Source of the DNA: Phaeobacter gallaeciensis DSM 26640
GTDB lineage: Bacteria; Pseudomonadota; Alphaproteobacteria; Rhodobacterales; Rhodobacteraceae
Assembly: GCF_000511385.1 (NCBI RefSeq)
Contig: NC_023137.1
Coordinates: 1-12,500 of the forward strand
Direction of reading: 5' to 3'
DNA length: 12,500 nucleotides
Shown piece after piece: positions 1-9,001 of the stretch (the first letter of the stretch is position 1; every line of letters starts with the position of its first letter). The notes under the pieces were generated by a model that had not been told where the DNA came from, searched no databases, and worked only from the letters and a program-made list of their open reading frames with translations. The position numbers and the translations under genes were made by a program.

Positions 1-103
1 ACACATCCGCTGTGCGTGAACGTCGTCTGGAGATTGGGCCAGGCTGGGGATGAAACAAGAGGCCAAATAAGGGCCGATGCTATTGGGACGCGTGAGGCGC
101 AGA

Positions 104-1531
104 ATGACGGAAGAGAATTGGGGCCGGTTGAGACAGCGTTTGTTGAAGACCGTGGGGCAAAATAACTTTACGACTTGGATCGAACCTCTGGAGTTTACCT
201 GCGTGGAGAATGGTGTTGCCATCTTCAACGTGCCGACAAACTTCATGGGCAATTACGTCAGCCAGAACTTTGCTGACCTGATCCTGCATGAACTGAACAT
301 GTCCGGTGAACCGGTGCAGCGGCTGGCCTTTAGAGTTGCAGCCAATACAGCCGCACGACCGGCCGCTGTTGACTCTGCAGGTGCTGCTGATGACCTGCCG
401 CTTGATCTGGATGATGAGGCGCTGACCGATCTGCCACGTGCTCGCACTACCACAGGTCACGGCGCTGCGCCGAAGGATCAGGGCGAGACCTTGCAGGCCG
501 CGCCGCTGGATCCGCGGTTCACCTTCGATAGCTTTGTTGTGGGCAAGCCCAACGAGCTTGCGCATGCTGCTGCGCGTCGCGTCGCTGAAGGTGGGCCGGT
601 GACTTTCAACCCTCTGGTGCTTTATGGCGGGGTTGGTCTGGGTAAGACGCACCTGATGCACGCGATTGCGTGGGAGCTGACAGCCCGCAATCCCGAACTG
701 AATGTGCTCTATCTCTCTGCGGAACAGTTCATGTACCGCTTTGTGCAGGCTCTGCGCGAACGCAAGATGATGGATTTCAAACATCTGTTCCGCTCCGTGG
801 ATGTGCTAATGGTCGACGACGTTCAGTTTATCGCCGGCAAGGACAGCACCCAAGAAGAGTTCTTCCATACCTTCAACGCGTTGGTGGATCAGAACAAGCA
901 GATCATCATTTCCGCCGATCGCGCTCCGGGGGAGATCAAGGATCTGGAAGACCGTGTTCGGTCACGTCTGCAATGTGGTCTGGTCGTCGATCTGCACCCA
1001 ACGGATTATGAGCTGCGTCTGGGCATCCTGCAGTCCAAAGTGGCGCAGCAGATGCAGACCTACCCGGATCTGCGGATTGCCGATGGCGTCTTGGAATTTC
1101 TGGCGCATCGGATCTCGACCAATGTTCGTGTTCTCGAAGGCGCGCTGACCCGTCTGTTTGCCTTTGCCTCCCTCGTGGGACGTGAAATCGACATGGAGCT
1201 GACCCAGGACTGTTTGGCGGATGTTCTGCGTGCGTCTGAGCGTAAGATCACTGTCGAAGAGATCCAGCGCAAGGTGTCCGAGTATTACAACATCCGCATG
1301 TCCGATATCATCGGCCCCAAGCGGCTGCGTTCTTATGCACGTCCGCGTCAGGTGGCGATGTATCTGTGCAAGCAGTTGACCAGTCGCAGCTTGCCGGAAA
1401 TCGGTCGTCGGTTTGGTGGGCGTGACCACACCACCGTGATGCACGGCGTGCGTCGCATCGAAGAGCTGAAGACAATCGACGGCCAGATCGCCGAAGATGT
1501 CGAAATGCTGCGCCGCTCTCTGGAGGCCTGA
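104..1531 (+). CDS. dnaA: Chromosomal replication initiator protein DnaA
   Basis: DnaA binds DnaA boxes at oriC, oligomerises with ATP, opens the duplex and recruits the helicase. In 475-residue numbering the protein has an N-terminal domain I (about 1-80), a variable acidic linker (about 90-140), and an AAA+ core with Walker A GGVGLGKT near 175-182 and Walker B VDVLMVDDVQF near 231-241. The C-terminal DNA-binding domain carries the DnaA signature GGRDHTTVMH near 438-447. The frame is open from an ATG at 77, but the ATG at 104 is preferred: it gives the family-typical start MTEENWGRLRQ and has GTGAGG at 92-97 with six bases of spacing, whereas the extra nine residues are basic and unlike the family. 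It stands alone, closed by a terminator at 1601. Length is normal and no key motif is missing. Confidence 0.97.
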   Translation: MTEENWGRLRQRLLKTVGQNNFTTWIEPLEFTCVENGVAIFNVPTNFMGNYVSQNFADLILHELNMSGEPVQRLAFRVAANTAARPAAVDSAGAADDLPLDLDDEALTDLPRARTTTGHGAAPKDQGETLQAAPLDPRFTFDSFVVGKPNELAHAAARRVAEGGPVTFNPLVLYGGVGLGKTHLMHAIAWELTARNPELNVLYLSAEQFMYRFVQALRERKMMDFKHLFRSVDVLMVDDVQFIAGKDSTQEEFFHTFNALVDQNKQIIISADRAPGEIKDLEDRVRSRLQCGLVVDLHPTDYELRLGILQSKVAQQMQTYPDLRIADGVLEFLAHRISTNVRVLEGALTRLFAFASLVGREIDMELTQDCLADVLRASERKITVEEIQRKVSEYYNIRMSDIIGPKRLRSYARPRQVAMYLCKQLTSRSLPEIGRRFGGRDHTTVMHGVRRIEELKTIDGQIAEDVEMLRRSLEA

Positions 1532-1600
1532 CATCTTTCGGCGTCTGCCGCAGATTTTGCTCTGACATCCCGTCAGTCGGCATCCCCAACAGTCCCGCAT

Positions 1601-1625
1601 GACCCCGGCCAGTCCGGGGTCTTTT
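1601..1625 (+). terminator. Rho-independent terminator of dnaA
   Basis: A perfect 8-bp GC-rich stem (GACCCCGG / CCGGGGTC) with a 5-base loop CCAGT occupies 1601-1621 and is followed by TTTT at 1622-1625. It lies 70 bp after the dnaA stop and separates dnaA transcription from dnaN. Confidence 0.85.
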
Positions 1626-1719
1626 GCCCTCTGGGTTTATTTGGATTGCGGGATGACACAAATCGGGAGGTTGCAGGCAAACCATGCCGGAGAGCCACGT
1701 TTAATGGGGATAAATCGGG

Positions 1720-1766
1720 CAAGGGGGCATCCGCCCTTGACGCTGCGCACAATCCCTTGGACAAAT
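1720..1766 (+). promoter_or_regulatory. Candidate dnaN promoter with overlapping inverted repeat
   Basis: TTGACG at 1737-1742 is the best -35 element in the gap, with a poor A-rich -10 (ACAAAT, 1761-1766) after 18 bases. The inverted repeat CAAGGG (1720-1725) / CCCTTG (1734-1739) overlaps this -35, so a bound factor could compete with RNA polymerase. The -10 match is weak and the assignment tentative. Confidence 0.35.
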
Positions 1767-1841
1767 CCATAAAAAGCCTTGTGCCGAAGGGGTAAAGCGT
1801 TACGTTGCTTCTCCCGGCCAGACGTTAGAGGACTTAGGGAC

Positions 1842-2963
1842 ATGAAGATCAGCATCGAACGCGGCACCCTGTTGAAAGCTGTGGCTCAGGCCCAGTCAGT
1901 GGTTGAGCGCCGCAATACAATCCCGATCCTGGCAAATGTGCTGATTGAGGCGGAAGGCGACGTTGTTCAGTTCCGCGCCACCGATCTGGATATCGAGGTG
2001 GTCGACAAGGCCCCGGCTCAGGTTGAACGCGCGGGTGCCACTACCGTTGCTGCCACCACGCTGCACGAAATCGTACGCAAACTGCCTGATGGCGCGCTGG
2101 TCACCCTGACCGCAGATGTCGCCAGTGGTCGCCTGACAGTGGAGGCAGGTCGCTCCAACTTCTCGCTGGCCACCCTGCCGCGTGAAGATTTTCCGGTGAT
2201 GGCCTCTTCCGAATATCATTCCAACTTCACCGCCAATGCAGCAGTTTTGCAGCGGCTGTTTGACAAGTCTAAGTTCGCCATCTCCACCGAGGAAACACGC
2301 TACTATCTGAACGGTGTTTATATGCACGTCGCTGATGGTGTCGAAGGGGGCAAGGCACTGCGCTGTGTGGCCACCGATGGCCATCGGCTGGCGCGGATTG
2401 ACGCAAACCTGCCAATGGGTGCCGAGGATATGCCCGGTGTGATCGTGCCGCGTAAAACCGTCGGCGAGCTGCGTAAGCTGCTGGATGACGATGAGATGGA
2501 CATTGCCGTTTCTGTCTCTGAAACCAAAGTGCGCTTTGCCACGCCCAATATCACCCTGACCTCGAAGGTGATCGACGGCACCTTCCCCGATTACACACGC
2601 GTGATTCCGGCTGGCAATACTCGGCGTCTGGAAGTGGACGCTGGTGAATTTGCCCGTGCTGTGGACAGGGTTGCGACAGTTTCCTCCGAACGCTCGCGTG
2701 CGGTGAAGCTGCAACTGGATGAGGATCGTCTGATCCTGTCTGTGAATGCACCCGACAGCGGTGCGGCTGAGGAAGAGCTGGCGGTGGCTTACCGGGATGA
2801 ACGGCTGGAGATTGGTTTCAACGCCAAATATCTGCTGGAGATCGCCAATCAGGTTGATCGTGAAAATGCGGTCTTCATGTTCAATTCATCCGGTGACCCG
2901 ACCCTGATGCGGGAAGGCAGCGACGAAAGCGCGGTTTATGTTGTGATGCCGATGCGGGTTTGA
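1842..2963 (+). CDS. dnaN: DNA polymerase III subunit beta (sliding clamp)
   Basis: The beta clamp encircles DNA as a homodimer and tethers polymerase III and other replication and repair proteins. The 373-residue product has the usual family length and three repeated clamp domains (about 1-125, 126-250, 251-373). The start MKISIERGTLLKAV and the C-terminus VVMPMRV are characteristic; the C-terminal segment helps form the protein-binding pocket. The ATG at 1842 follows purine-rich AGAGGA and AGGG sequences (about 1827-1837). A longer frame from a TTG at 1779 adds 21 residues absent from the family and is rejected. recF begins 97 bp downstream with no terminator between, so co-transcription is likely. 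Confidence 0.97.
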   Translation: MKISIERGTLLKAVAQAQSVVERRNTIPILANVLIEAEGDVVQFRATDLDIEVVDKAPAQVERAGATTVAATTLHEIVRKLPDGALVTLTADVASGRLTVEAGRSNFSLATLPREDFPVMASSEYHSNFTANAAVLQRLFDKSKFAISTEETRYYLNGVYMHVADGVEGGKALRCVATDGHRLARIDANLPMGAEDMPGVIVPRKTVGELRKLLDDDEMDIAVSVSETKVRFATPNITLTSKVIDGTFPDYTRVIPAGNTRRLEVDAGEFARAVDRVATVSSERSRAVKLQLDEDRLILSVNAPDSGAAEEELAVAYRDERLEIGFNAKYLLEIANQVDRENAVFMFNSSGDPTLMREGSDESAVYVVMPMRV

Positions 2964-3014
2964 TCTGCTGGACGGTGCGCTTGCTCCTATTGGCGGCTGA
3001 ACTGTCCGTCGGGC

Positions 3015-3046
3015 GGGGGGATTTGAGTATTTTTGGAAAGATGACA
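3015..3046 (+). repeat. Possible dispersed intergenic motif upstream of recF
   Basis: The dnaN-recF gap contains GGGGGGATTTGAGTATTTTT followed by GGAAAGATGA. A very similar GAGTATTTTTG-AAGATGA string is, from memory, common in intergenic regions of Rhodobacteraceae chromosomes, often next to gene ends. Only one copy lies in this window, so its repeat nature is not visible here. Its T-rich and A-rich halves could act in transcription or translation of recF. Confidence 0.4.
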
Positions 3047-3060
3047 CGGGATCCCGCCTT

Positions 3061-4158
3061 ATGCTGGCGTTGACGACCCTGACACTGTCGCACTTCCGCT
3101 CGCATCTGCGGGCGGATTTGCATTTGGACGGTCGGCCTGTGGCCATCCACGGTGCCAATGGCGCGGGTAAGACGAATATCCTTGAGGCGGTGTCGCTGTT
3201 TTCCCCCGGTCGCGGTCTGCGCCGTGCCAGCGCTGCTGATATGGCGCGTCAGCCCGAGGCTCTTGGCTGGAAGCTGAAGGGCCAGCTGACCGCCGCGCGG
3301 CAGAGCTACGAGGTGGAAACCTGGTCGGAGGCGGGCAAGGCGCGACAGGTCAAGATCGACAATAAAGCCGCCAGCCAGATTGATCTGGGGCAGATTTGCC
3401 GCGTGGTCTGGCTGATCCCCGCGATGGATCGGCTGTGGATCGAGGCGGCCGAAGGGCGGCGGCGGTTCCTCGACCGCATTGTGCTGAGTTTCGATCCCAG
3501 CCATGCCGAGGCGACGTTGCTCTATGAAAAGGCCATGCGTGAACGCAATCGCCTGCTGAAGGAACAGATCCGCGATGCTGCCTGGTACCGGGTCTTGGAA
3601 ACGCAGATGGCCGAGAGCGGCCATCGCATCCACGCAGCGCGTACTGCTGCGGTGGATCGCCTGCGCATGGCGCAGGAGGCTGCCGAAACGGCCTTTCCCA
3701 CTGCTGAGCTGGAACTGATCCAATCCGACGGCGGGCTTCCGGACACTGCAGCAGATCTGCAGGAAGCCTTTGAGGAGGGACGGTTTCGCGATTTGGCGGT
3801 AGGGCGTACCCTGCTGGGGCCGCACCGCACGGATTTGCTGGGCACCTATGCAGCCAAGGGCGTGCCCGCGCGCGATTGTTCCACCGGCGAGCAGAAGGCG
3901 CTACTAGTGTCGTTGATCCTTGCCAATGCGCGGGCGTTGATCGCAGAAGGTGGCGCGCCGCCGATCCTACTGCTGGACGAGGTTTCGGCGCATCTGGATG
4001 TGACTCGCAGGGCCGCGCTCTACCAAGAGATCGTGACGCTTGGGGCGCAGGCCTGGATGACGGGCACCGGCCCCGAATTGTTCGATGAATTTCAAGGCAG
4101 GGCGCAGATGCTCACCGTTGAGGACGGTGCCGCGGGCTCCGAAGTGGTGGCGGGATGA
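3061..4158 (+). CDS. recF: DNA replication and repair protein RecF
   Basis: RecF is an SMC/Rad50-like ATPase that works with RecO and RecR to load RecA at gaps and stalled forks. The 365-residue product shows Walker A GANGAGKT at 31-38, the ABC-type signature STGEQKALL from 274, and Walker B ILLLDE at 302-307 followed by VSAHLD. Length is typical. The ATG at 3061 gives the family start (MLALTTLTLSHFRSH) but has only a weak ribosome binding site, so translation may be modest or coupled to upstream transcription. The stop codon overlaps the next start in an ATGA arrangement at 4155-4158, which couples the exporter gene to recF. Confidence 0.95.
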   Translation: MLALTTLTLSHFRSHLRADLHLDGRPVAIHGANGAGKTNILEAVSLFSPGRGLRRASAADMARQPEALGWKLKGQLTAARQSYEVETWSEAGKARQVKIDNKAASQIDLGQICRVVWLIPAMDRLWIEAAEGRRRFLDRIVLSFDPSHAEATLLYEKAMRERNRLLKEQIRDAAWYRVLETQMAESGHRIHAARTAAVDRLRMAQEAAETAFPTAELELIQSDGGLPDTAADLQEAFEEGRFRDLAVGRTLLGPHRTDLLGTYAAKGVPARDCSTGEQKALLVSLILANARALIAEGGAPPILLLDEVSAHLDVTRRAALYQEIVTLGAQAWMTGTGPELFDEFQGRAQMLTVEDGAAGSEVVAG

Positions 4159-4775
4159 GCGTGTCTGTCTGGGATCTGACCCTCTATGCCGGTGGGTTGT
4201 TTGTGTTGTTTCTGACGCCGGGGCCAGTTTGGCTTGCGGTGATGGCGCGGGCGATGTCGGGCGGCTTTCCCGCGGCCTGGCCGCTGGCCTTGGGGGTGGC
4301 TTGCGGTGATATCCTCTGGCCGCTGGTGGCGGTGGCGGGCGTATCCTGGATCGTGTCGGAGGTCACCGGCCTGATGGAGGTGTTGCGCTGGTTCGCCAGT
4401 GCGATGTTTCTGTTCATGGGCGTCATGTTGCTGCGTCACGCTGATGCCAGGATTGAGGCCAACAGCGCGCTGACCCGTCCGGGACTGTGGGCCGGATTTA
4501 TCGCCGGTATCGCGGTTATTCTGGGCAATCCGAAGGCGATCCTGTTCTACATGGGGGTGCTCCCGGGGTTCTTTGATCTGACAGCTGTCACACGCCTCGA
4601 TATCCTCGCCATTGTGGTTCTGTCCTTTCTGGTGCCTCTGGTGGGGAACTTGTGCATGGCTGGTATGGTCCACCGGGTGCGCTGGCACATCACATCCCCG
4701 GCGACACTGCGCCGGATCAATATCGTGTCGGGGTGCCTGCTGATCGGAGTGGGATGCCTGATCCCCTTCGTTTGA
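4155..4775 (+). CDS. LysE/RhtB-family amino-acid exporter
   Basis: The 206-residue protein is a polytopic inner-membrane protein with about six hydrophobic segments. Near residues 20-37 it carries the LysE-superfamily signature (LTPGPVWLAVMARAMSGG), which marks exporters of amino acids or related small metabolites. A second family-typical stretch, GNPKAILFYMGVLPGF, lies about residues 118-133. The substrate cannot be read from sequence. The start codon overlaps the recF stop by four bases, so translation is probably coupled. It converges on the tetR-type gene with only 15 bp between the stops. Some relatives protect against toxic analogues or quorum-sensing lactones, but nothing here indicates which. 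Confidence 0.9.
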   Translation: MSVSVWDLTLYAGGLFVLFLTPGPVWLAVMARAMSGGFPAAWPLALGVACGDILWPLVAVAGVSWIVSEVTGLMEVLRWFASAMFLFMGVMLLRHADARIEANSALTRPGLWAGFIAGIAVILGNPKAILFYMGVLPGFFDLTAVTRLDILAIVVLSFLVPLVGNLCMAGMVHRVRWHITSPATLRRINIVSGCLLIGVGCLIPFV

Positions 4776-4790
4776 GGTCTGCACCGGGTC

Positions 4791-5390
4791 CTATGTCCCG
4801 GATGGCAGCACCAGCCAAGGGCTGAGATAGGTCAGAAGTTCCTCGCGGAAGTTGCCGGGAGCATCATGTGCGGCGCAGAATGACAGGGCCAATATATGGT
4901 TCAGAAAGGCCTGCATCCCCTCGGCCAGAACACTCGCCGGCTGATCCTGACGCAGCGCGCTGTTATCCTGTAGCTCTGTGACCCATCCGGACCAGAGAGA
5001 GATCTGGCGGAAAAAGCTCTGTGTGATGACCGCATCGGTTTCGGTGCCCGTGGTGCCTGAGTAGCGCAGCAGCAGGTCGAAAATCACCCGGTCCTGCGCC
5101 ACGAACTGGACCACAGGCAGCAGCCGGTCAATCAACTCCTCCAGCGTCTGAGGCGCGGGCAAGGCTTCGGTCTCATCCAAAACCGCCATGATCCGGGGGC
5201 CGATCACCGCGGCGAGTAGGCCATTTTTGTCGCCGAAATGCGAAAACAACGTGCCCTTTGCGACCCCGGCTTCTGCAACCACATCCTCTACTCTCAAACC
5301 GCTGTAGCCCGATGCGGTGATTTGTGCGGCAGCCACCTCAAGCAGGCGGGCGCGGGTTTCCAGTCGACGTTGTTGCGGAGCGCGGGACAT
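4791..5390 (-). CDS. TetR/AcrR-family transcriptional regulator
   Basis: The 199-residue protein has an N-terminal TetR-type helix-turn-helix domain (about 10-57): TRARLLEVAAAQI, then GLRVEDVVAEAGVAKGTLF, then SHFGDKNGLL. The C-terminal half is the variable ligand-binding and dimerisation domain. The ATG at 5388-5390 is preceded on the minus strand by a purine-rich AGAGA. It is divergent from the flavodoxin-fold oxidoreductase gene, and the shared 100-bp region holds symmetrical operators, so it most likely represses itself and that gene until an inducer, perhaps a quinone or other electrophile, binds. The inducer is inferred only from the neighbour's likely function. Confidence 0.92.
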   Translation of the reverse strand: MSRAPQQRRLETRARLLEVAAAQITASGYSGLRVEDVVAEAGVAKGTLFSHFGDKNGLLAAVIGPRIMAVLDETEALPAPQTLEELIDRLLPVVQFVAQDRVIFDLLLRYSGTTGTETDAVITQSFFRQISLWSGWVTELQDNSALRQDQPASVLAEGMQAFLNHILALSFCAAHDAPGNFREELLTYLSPWLVLPSGT

Positions 5391-5408
5391 GATGATCTCT
5401 CACAAATG

Positions 5409-5442
5409 TGACCGTGGTCAATTAACTTATTGACCACGGTCA
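5409..5442. promoter_or_regulatory. TetR-type operator: perfect 14-bp inverted repeat
   Basis: TGACCGTGGTCAAT (5409-5422) and ATTGACCACGGTCA (5429-5442) are exact reverse complements separated by TAACTT. Each arm is itself a near palindrome (TGACC-GT-GGTCA), so the site can be read as two adjacent operators of the length TetR dimers bind. It lies between the divergent regulator and oxidoreductase genes. Confidence 0.85.
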
Positions 5443-5457
5443 TTTTCCGAATAAATT
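5430..5457 (+). promoter_or_regulatory. Promoter of the flavodoxin-fold oxidoreductase gene
   Basis: TTGACC (5430-5435) and TAAATT (5452-5457) are 16 bp apart, a reasonable sigma-70 promoter. The -35 lies inside the right operator arm, and the -10 abuts a third operator-like copy, as expected for repression by the divergent TetR-type protein. Confidence 0.6.
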
Positions 5458-5468
5458 GACCTCAGTCA
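5457..5468. promoter_or_regulatory. Third operator-like copy
   Basis: TGACCTCAGTCA differs from the right-hand operator arm TGACCACGGTCA at two central positions. It begins 26 bp after that arm and lies at the -10 and start-site region of the oxidoreductase promoter. Confidence 0.6.
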
Positions 5469-5490
5469 CTTTTACGATTCGGAGGTCCCC

Positions 5491-6084
5491 ATGTCCACGC
5501 GAAAAATCATCATCCTCAATGGTCACCCGGCGCCCAGTTCGCTGTCCCAGTCGCTTTGTCAGACCTATCAAACGGCGGCAGAGGCAGGCGGCCATCAGGT
5601 ACGCTACCATGATCTGCCGACCATGCAATTTGATATCGACTACGGGCAGGCGGGGTATCAGAATGTGAAACCTCTGGAGCCGGATCTCGCGGATTTTCTC
5701 ACCGATCTGGAGTGGGCTGATCACATTGTGATGGCGACACCTATGTGGTGGGGGGCGATACCGGCAAAGCTGAAAGGCGTCTTTGACCGCGCACTCTTGC
5801 CGGGCCGCGCATTTGATACGCGAAACGTCAATGTCATGGGGCTGCCTGCACCGATGCTCACCGGCAAGACGGCACGGGTTCTGCTGACGTCTGACACGCC
5901 TGCGCTCTGGCTGCGGCTGATCTATGGCAACGCGATCAAGCGGATTATCAGCAGCCAGATCCTGGGATTCGTCGGGATCAAACCGACGCGTTTCTCATCT
6001 TTTGCACCGGCGACAGATGCTGCGGAGAAGACCGTCTTTTCCTGGCAGCGCAAGGTCGCGGACCTGGGCGCCAGAGCAGCCTGA
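5491..6084 (+). CDS. Flavodoxin-fold NAD(P)H dehydrogenase (quinone)-like oxidoreductase
   Basis: The 197-residue protein belongs to the Flavodoxin_2 type (MdaB/KefG/NQO-like), flavoenzymes that reduce quinones and related electrophiles with NAD(P)H. An N-terminal beta strand IIILNGHP leads into the flavin phosphate-binding loop GHPAPSSLS (11-19). The family stretch MATPMWWGAIPAKLKGVFDR (81-100), continuing with LLPGRAF, forms the isoalloxazine and nicotinamide region. GGAGG at 5481-5485, five bases from the ATG, is a strong ribosome binding site. The upstream operators imply repression by the divergent TetR-type regulator and induction by an electrophile. No signal peptide is seen, so it is cytosolic. 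The exact substrate is not determinable from sequence. Confidence 0.9.
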   Translation: MSTRKIIILNGHPAPSSLSQSLCQTYQTAAEAGGHQVRYHDLPTMQFDIDYGQAGYQNVKPLEPDLADFLTDLEWADHIVMATPMWWGAIPAKLKGVFDRALLPGRAFDTRNVNVMGLPAPMLTGKTARVLLTSDTPALWLRLIYGNAIKRIISSQILGFVGIKPTRFSSFAPATDAAEKTVFSWQRKVADLGARAA

Positions 6085-6112
6085 TTCCACCAAGAAAAAA
6101 AGGGGCTTGCGC

Positions 6113-6141
6113 GTGACATTCCCGGCCAGACTTCGTATAAA
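6113..6141 (+). promoter_or_regulatory. gyrB promoter
   Basis: GTGACA (6113-6118) and TATAAA (6136-6141) are exactly 17 bp apart, the best sigma-70-type promoter in the window. Transcription would start near 6148, leaving a short leader that contains the AGGAAG ribosome binding site at 6158-6163. A GATTC (GANTC-type) site lies upstream at 6083-6087. Confidence 0.75.
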
Positions 6142-6169
6142 ATCCTGAAGCAAAGACAGGAAGATGTGA

Positions 6170-8587
<2,418 letters not shown>

Positions 8588-8594
8588 TTTCCAT

Positions 8595-8622
8595 CGCGGG
8601 CAGCCTGTTGTTGCTGCCCGCG
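8595..8622 (+). terminator. Stem-loop after gyrB
   Basis: A perfect 10-bp stem (CGCGGGCAGC / GCTGCCCGCG) with an 8-base loop begins seven bases after the gyrB stop. No T-run follows, so it may be a weak terminator or a 3'-end stabiliser. A second copy of CTGCCCGCG at 8628-8636 could pair with the same left arm instead. Confidence 0.65.
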
Positions 8623-8768
8623 CCTATCTGCCCGCGACGGTTCACTTGAGCTGGTGATGGCGCTGAGGTTTTGGTCGGCGCGACCTGGCACCGGTTTAGG
8701 TCGCTTTGCGATTTTCTCGCACATAACTCTTCTCATGATTGCATCTGGTGCACGCGATGATCCGTGCG

Positions 8769-8809
8769 GCGCATGCGCGTGCGACCGATAGGGTCGGCAT
8801 GCGCACGCC
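8769..8809. repeat. Short palindromic repeat cluster
   Basis: GCATGCGC occurs at 8771-8778 and 8797-8804, inside the palindrome GCGCATGCGC (8769-8778). GCGTGCG (8777-8783) and CGCACGC (8802-8808) form a 7-bp inverted repeat, and CGACC / GGTCG (8782-8786 / 8792-8796) form a competing hairpin with loop GATAG. Function unknown. Confidence 0.4.
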
Positions 8810-8919
8810 AACCTCTTCGGTTCTGTATATTGAGGAATTGCCCGGTTGGCCTCTCAACATGGGCCTTCACGCAGCAAATCATGTAGAGGTTTACCATTCC
8901 GCCGCAGAATGTTGACGCA

Positions 8920-8948
8920 GAATCACTCGAACGTTAAGAATCGGTTAA
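8920..8948. promoter_or_regulatory. CtrA-type box with GANTC methylation sites
   Basis: TTAA (8934-8937), seven bases, then TTAA (8945-8948) matches the full alphaproteobacterial CtrA consensus TTAA-N7-TTAA exactly. The N7 contains GAATC (8938-8942), a GANTC site methylated by CcrM in this class, and another GAATC lies at 8920-8924. TTGACG at 8912-8917 with TAAGAA at 8935-8940 (17-bp spacing) is a possible promoter whose -10 would be covered by the box. The site is about 55 bp before the 9002 start codon. Confidence 0.65.
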
Positions 8949-8953
8949 CAAAA

Positions 8954-8973
8954 CGCGGCTCGACCGCGATTTT
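8954..8973 (+). terminator. Terminator-like hairpin in the leader of the 9002 gene
   Basis: CGCGG (8954-8958) and CCGCG (8964-8968) form a 5-bp stem with loop CTCGA, followed by ATTTTC. It can be extended by flanking A-T pairs across one mismatch. It sits between the CtrA box and the start codon, so it could attenuate the gene or end an upstream small transcript. The stem is short. Confidence 0.4.
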
Positions 8974-9001
8974 CGGAGCAGCCGGGGGGTAATGTGGGCC
9001 G

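Larger units (their letters stand above)
1532..1841. other. dnaA-dnaN intergenic region
   Basis: This 310-bp gap holds the dnaA terminator (1601-1625), an inverted repeat CAAGGG-N8-CCCTTG at 1720-1739 and the presumed dnaN promoter. I see no credible ORF and no consensus DnaA box. The open frames here on the minus strand lack ribosome binding sites. Confidence 0.6.
8588..9001. other. gyrB downstream intergenic region
   Basis: This 414-bp gap has no convincing ORF. It contains the gyrB stem-loop (8595-8622), a small hairpin GGTCG-GCG-CGACC (8673-8685), a cluster of GCATGCGC repeats with an inverted repeat (8769-8809), two GANTC sites, a CtrA-type box (8934-8948) and a hairpin with a T-run (8954-8973). 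Its length and structure suggest elaborate control of the 9002 gene, or an undetected small RNA. Confidence 0.55.

Noticed and set aside
77..103. Longer DnaA start at ATG 77
   Set aside because: It adds nine basic residues not typical of the family, while ATG 104 has a well-spaced GTGAGG and the usual N-terminus.
1779..1841. TTG-initiated extension of dnaN
   Set aside because: The 21 added residues do not resemble clamp N-termini, and the ATG at 1842 gives the normal start and length.
4092..4784. 230-codon minus-strand frame opposite the LysE-type gene
   Set aside because: It is a mirror of a high-GC coding region with His/Gln-rich low-complexity composition and no ribosome binding site.
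8685..8700. Possible sigma-54 element (TGGCAC at the gyrB downstream gap)
   Set aside because: The -12 TTGC half is absent at the required spacing.
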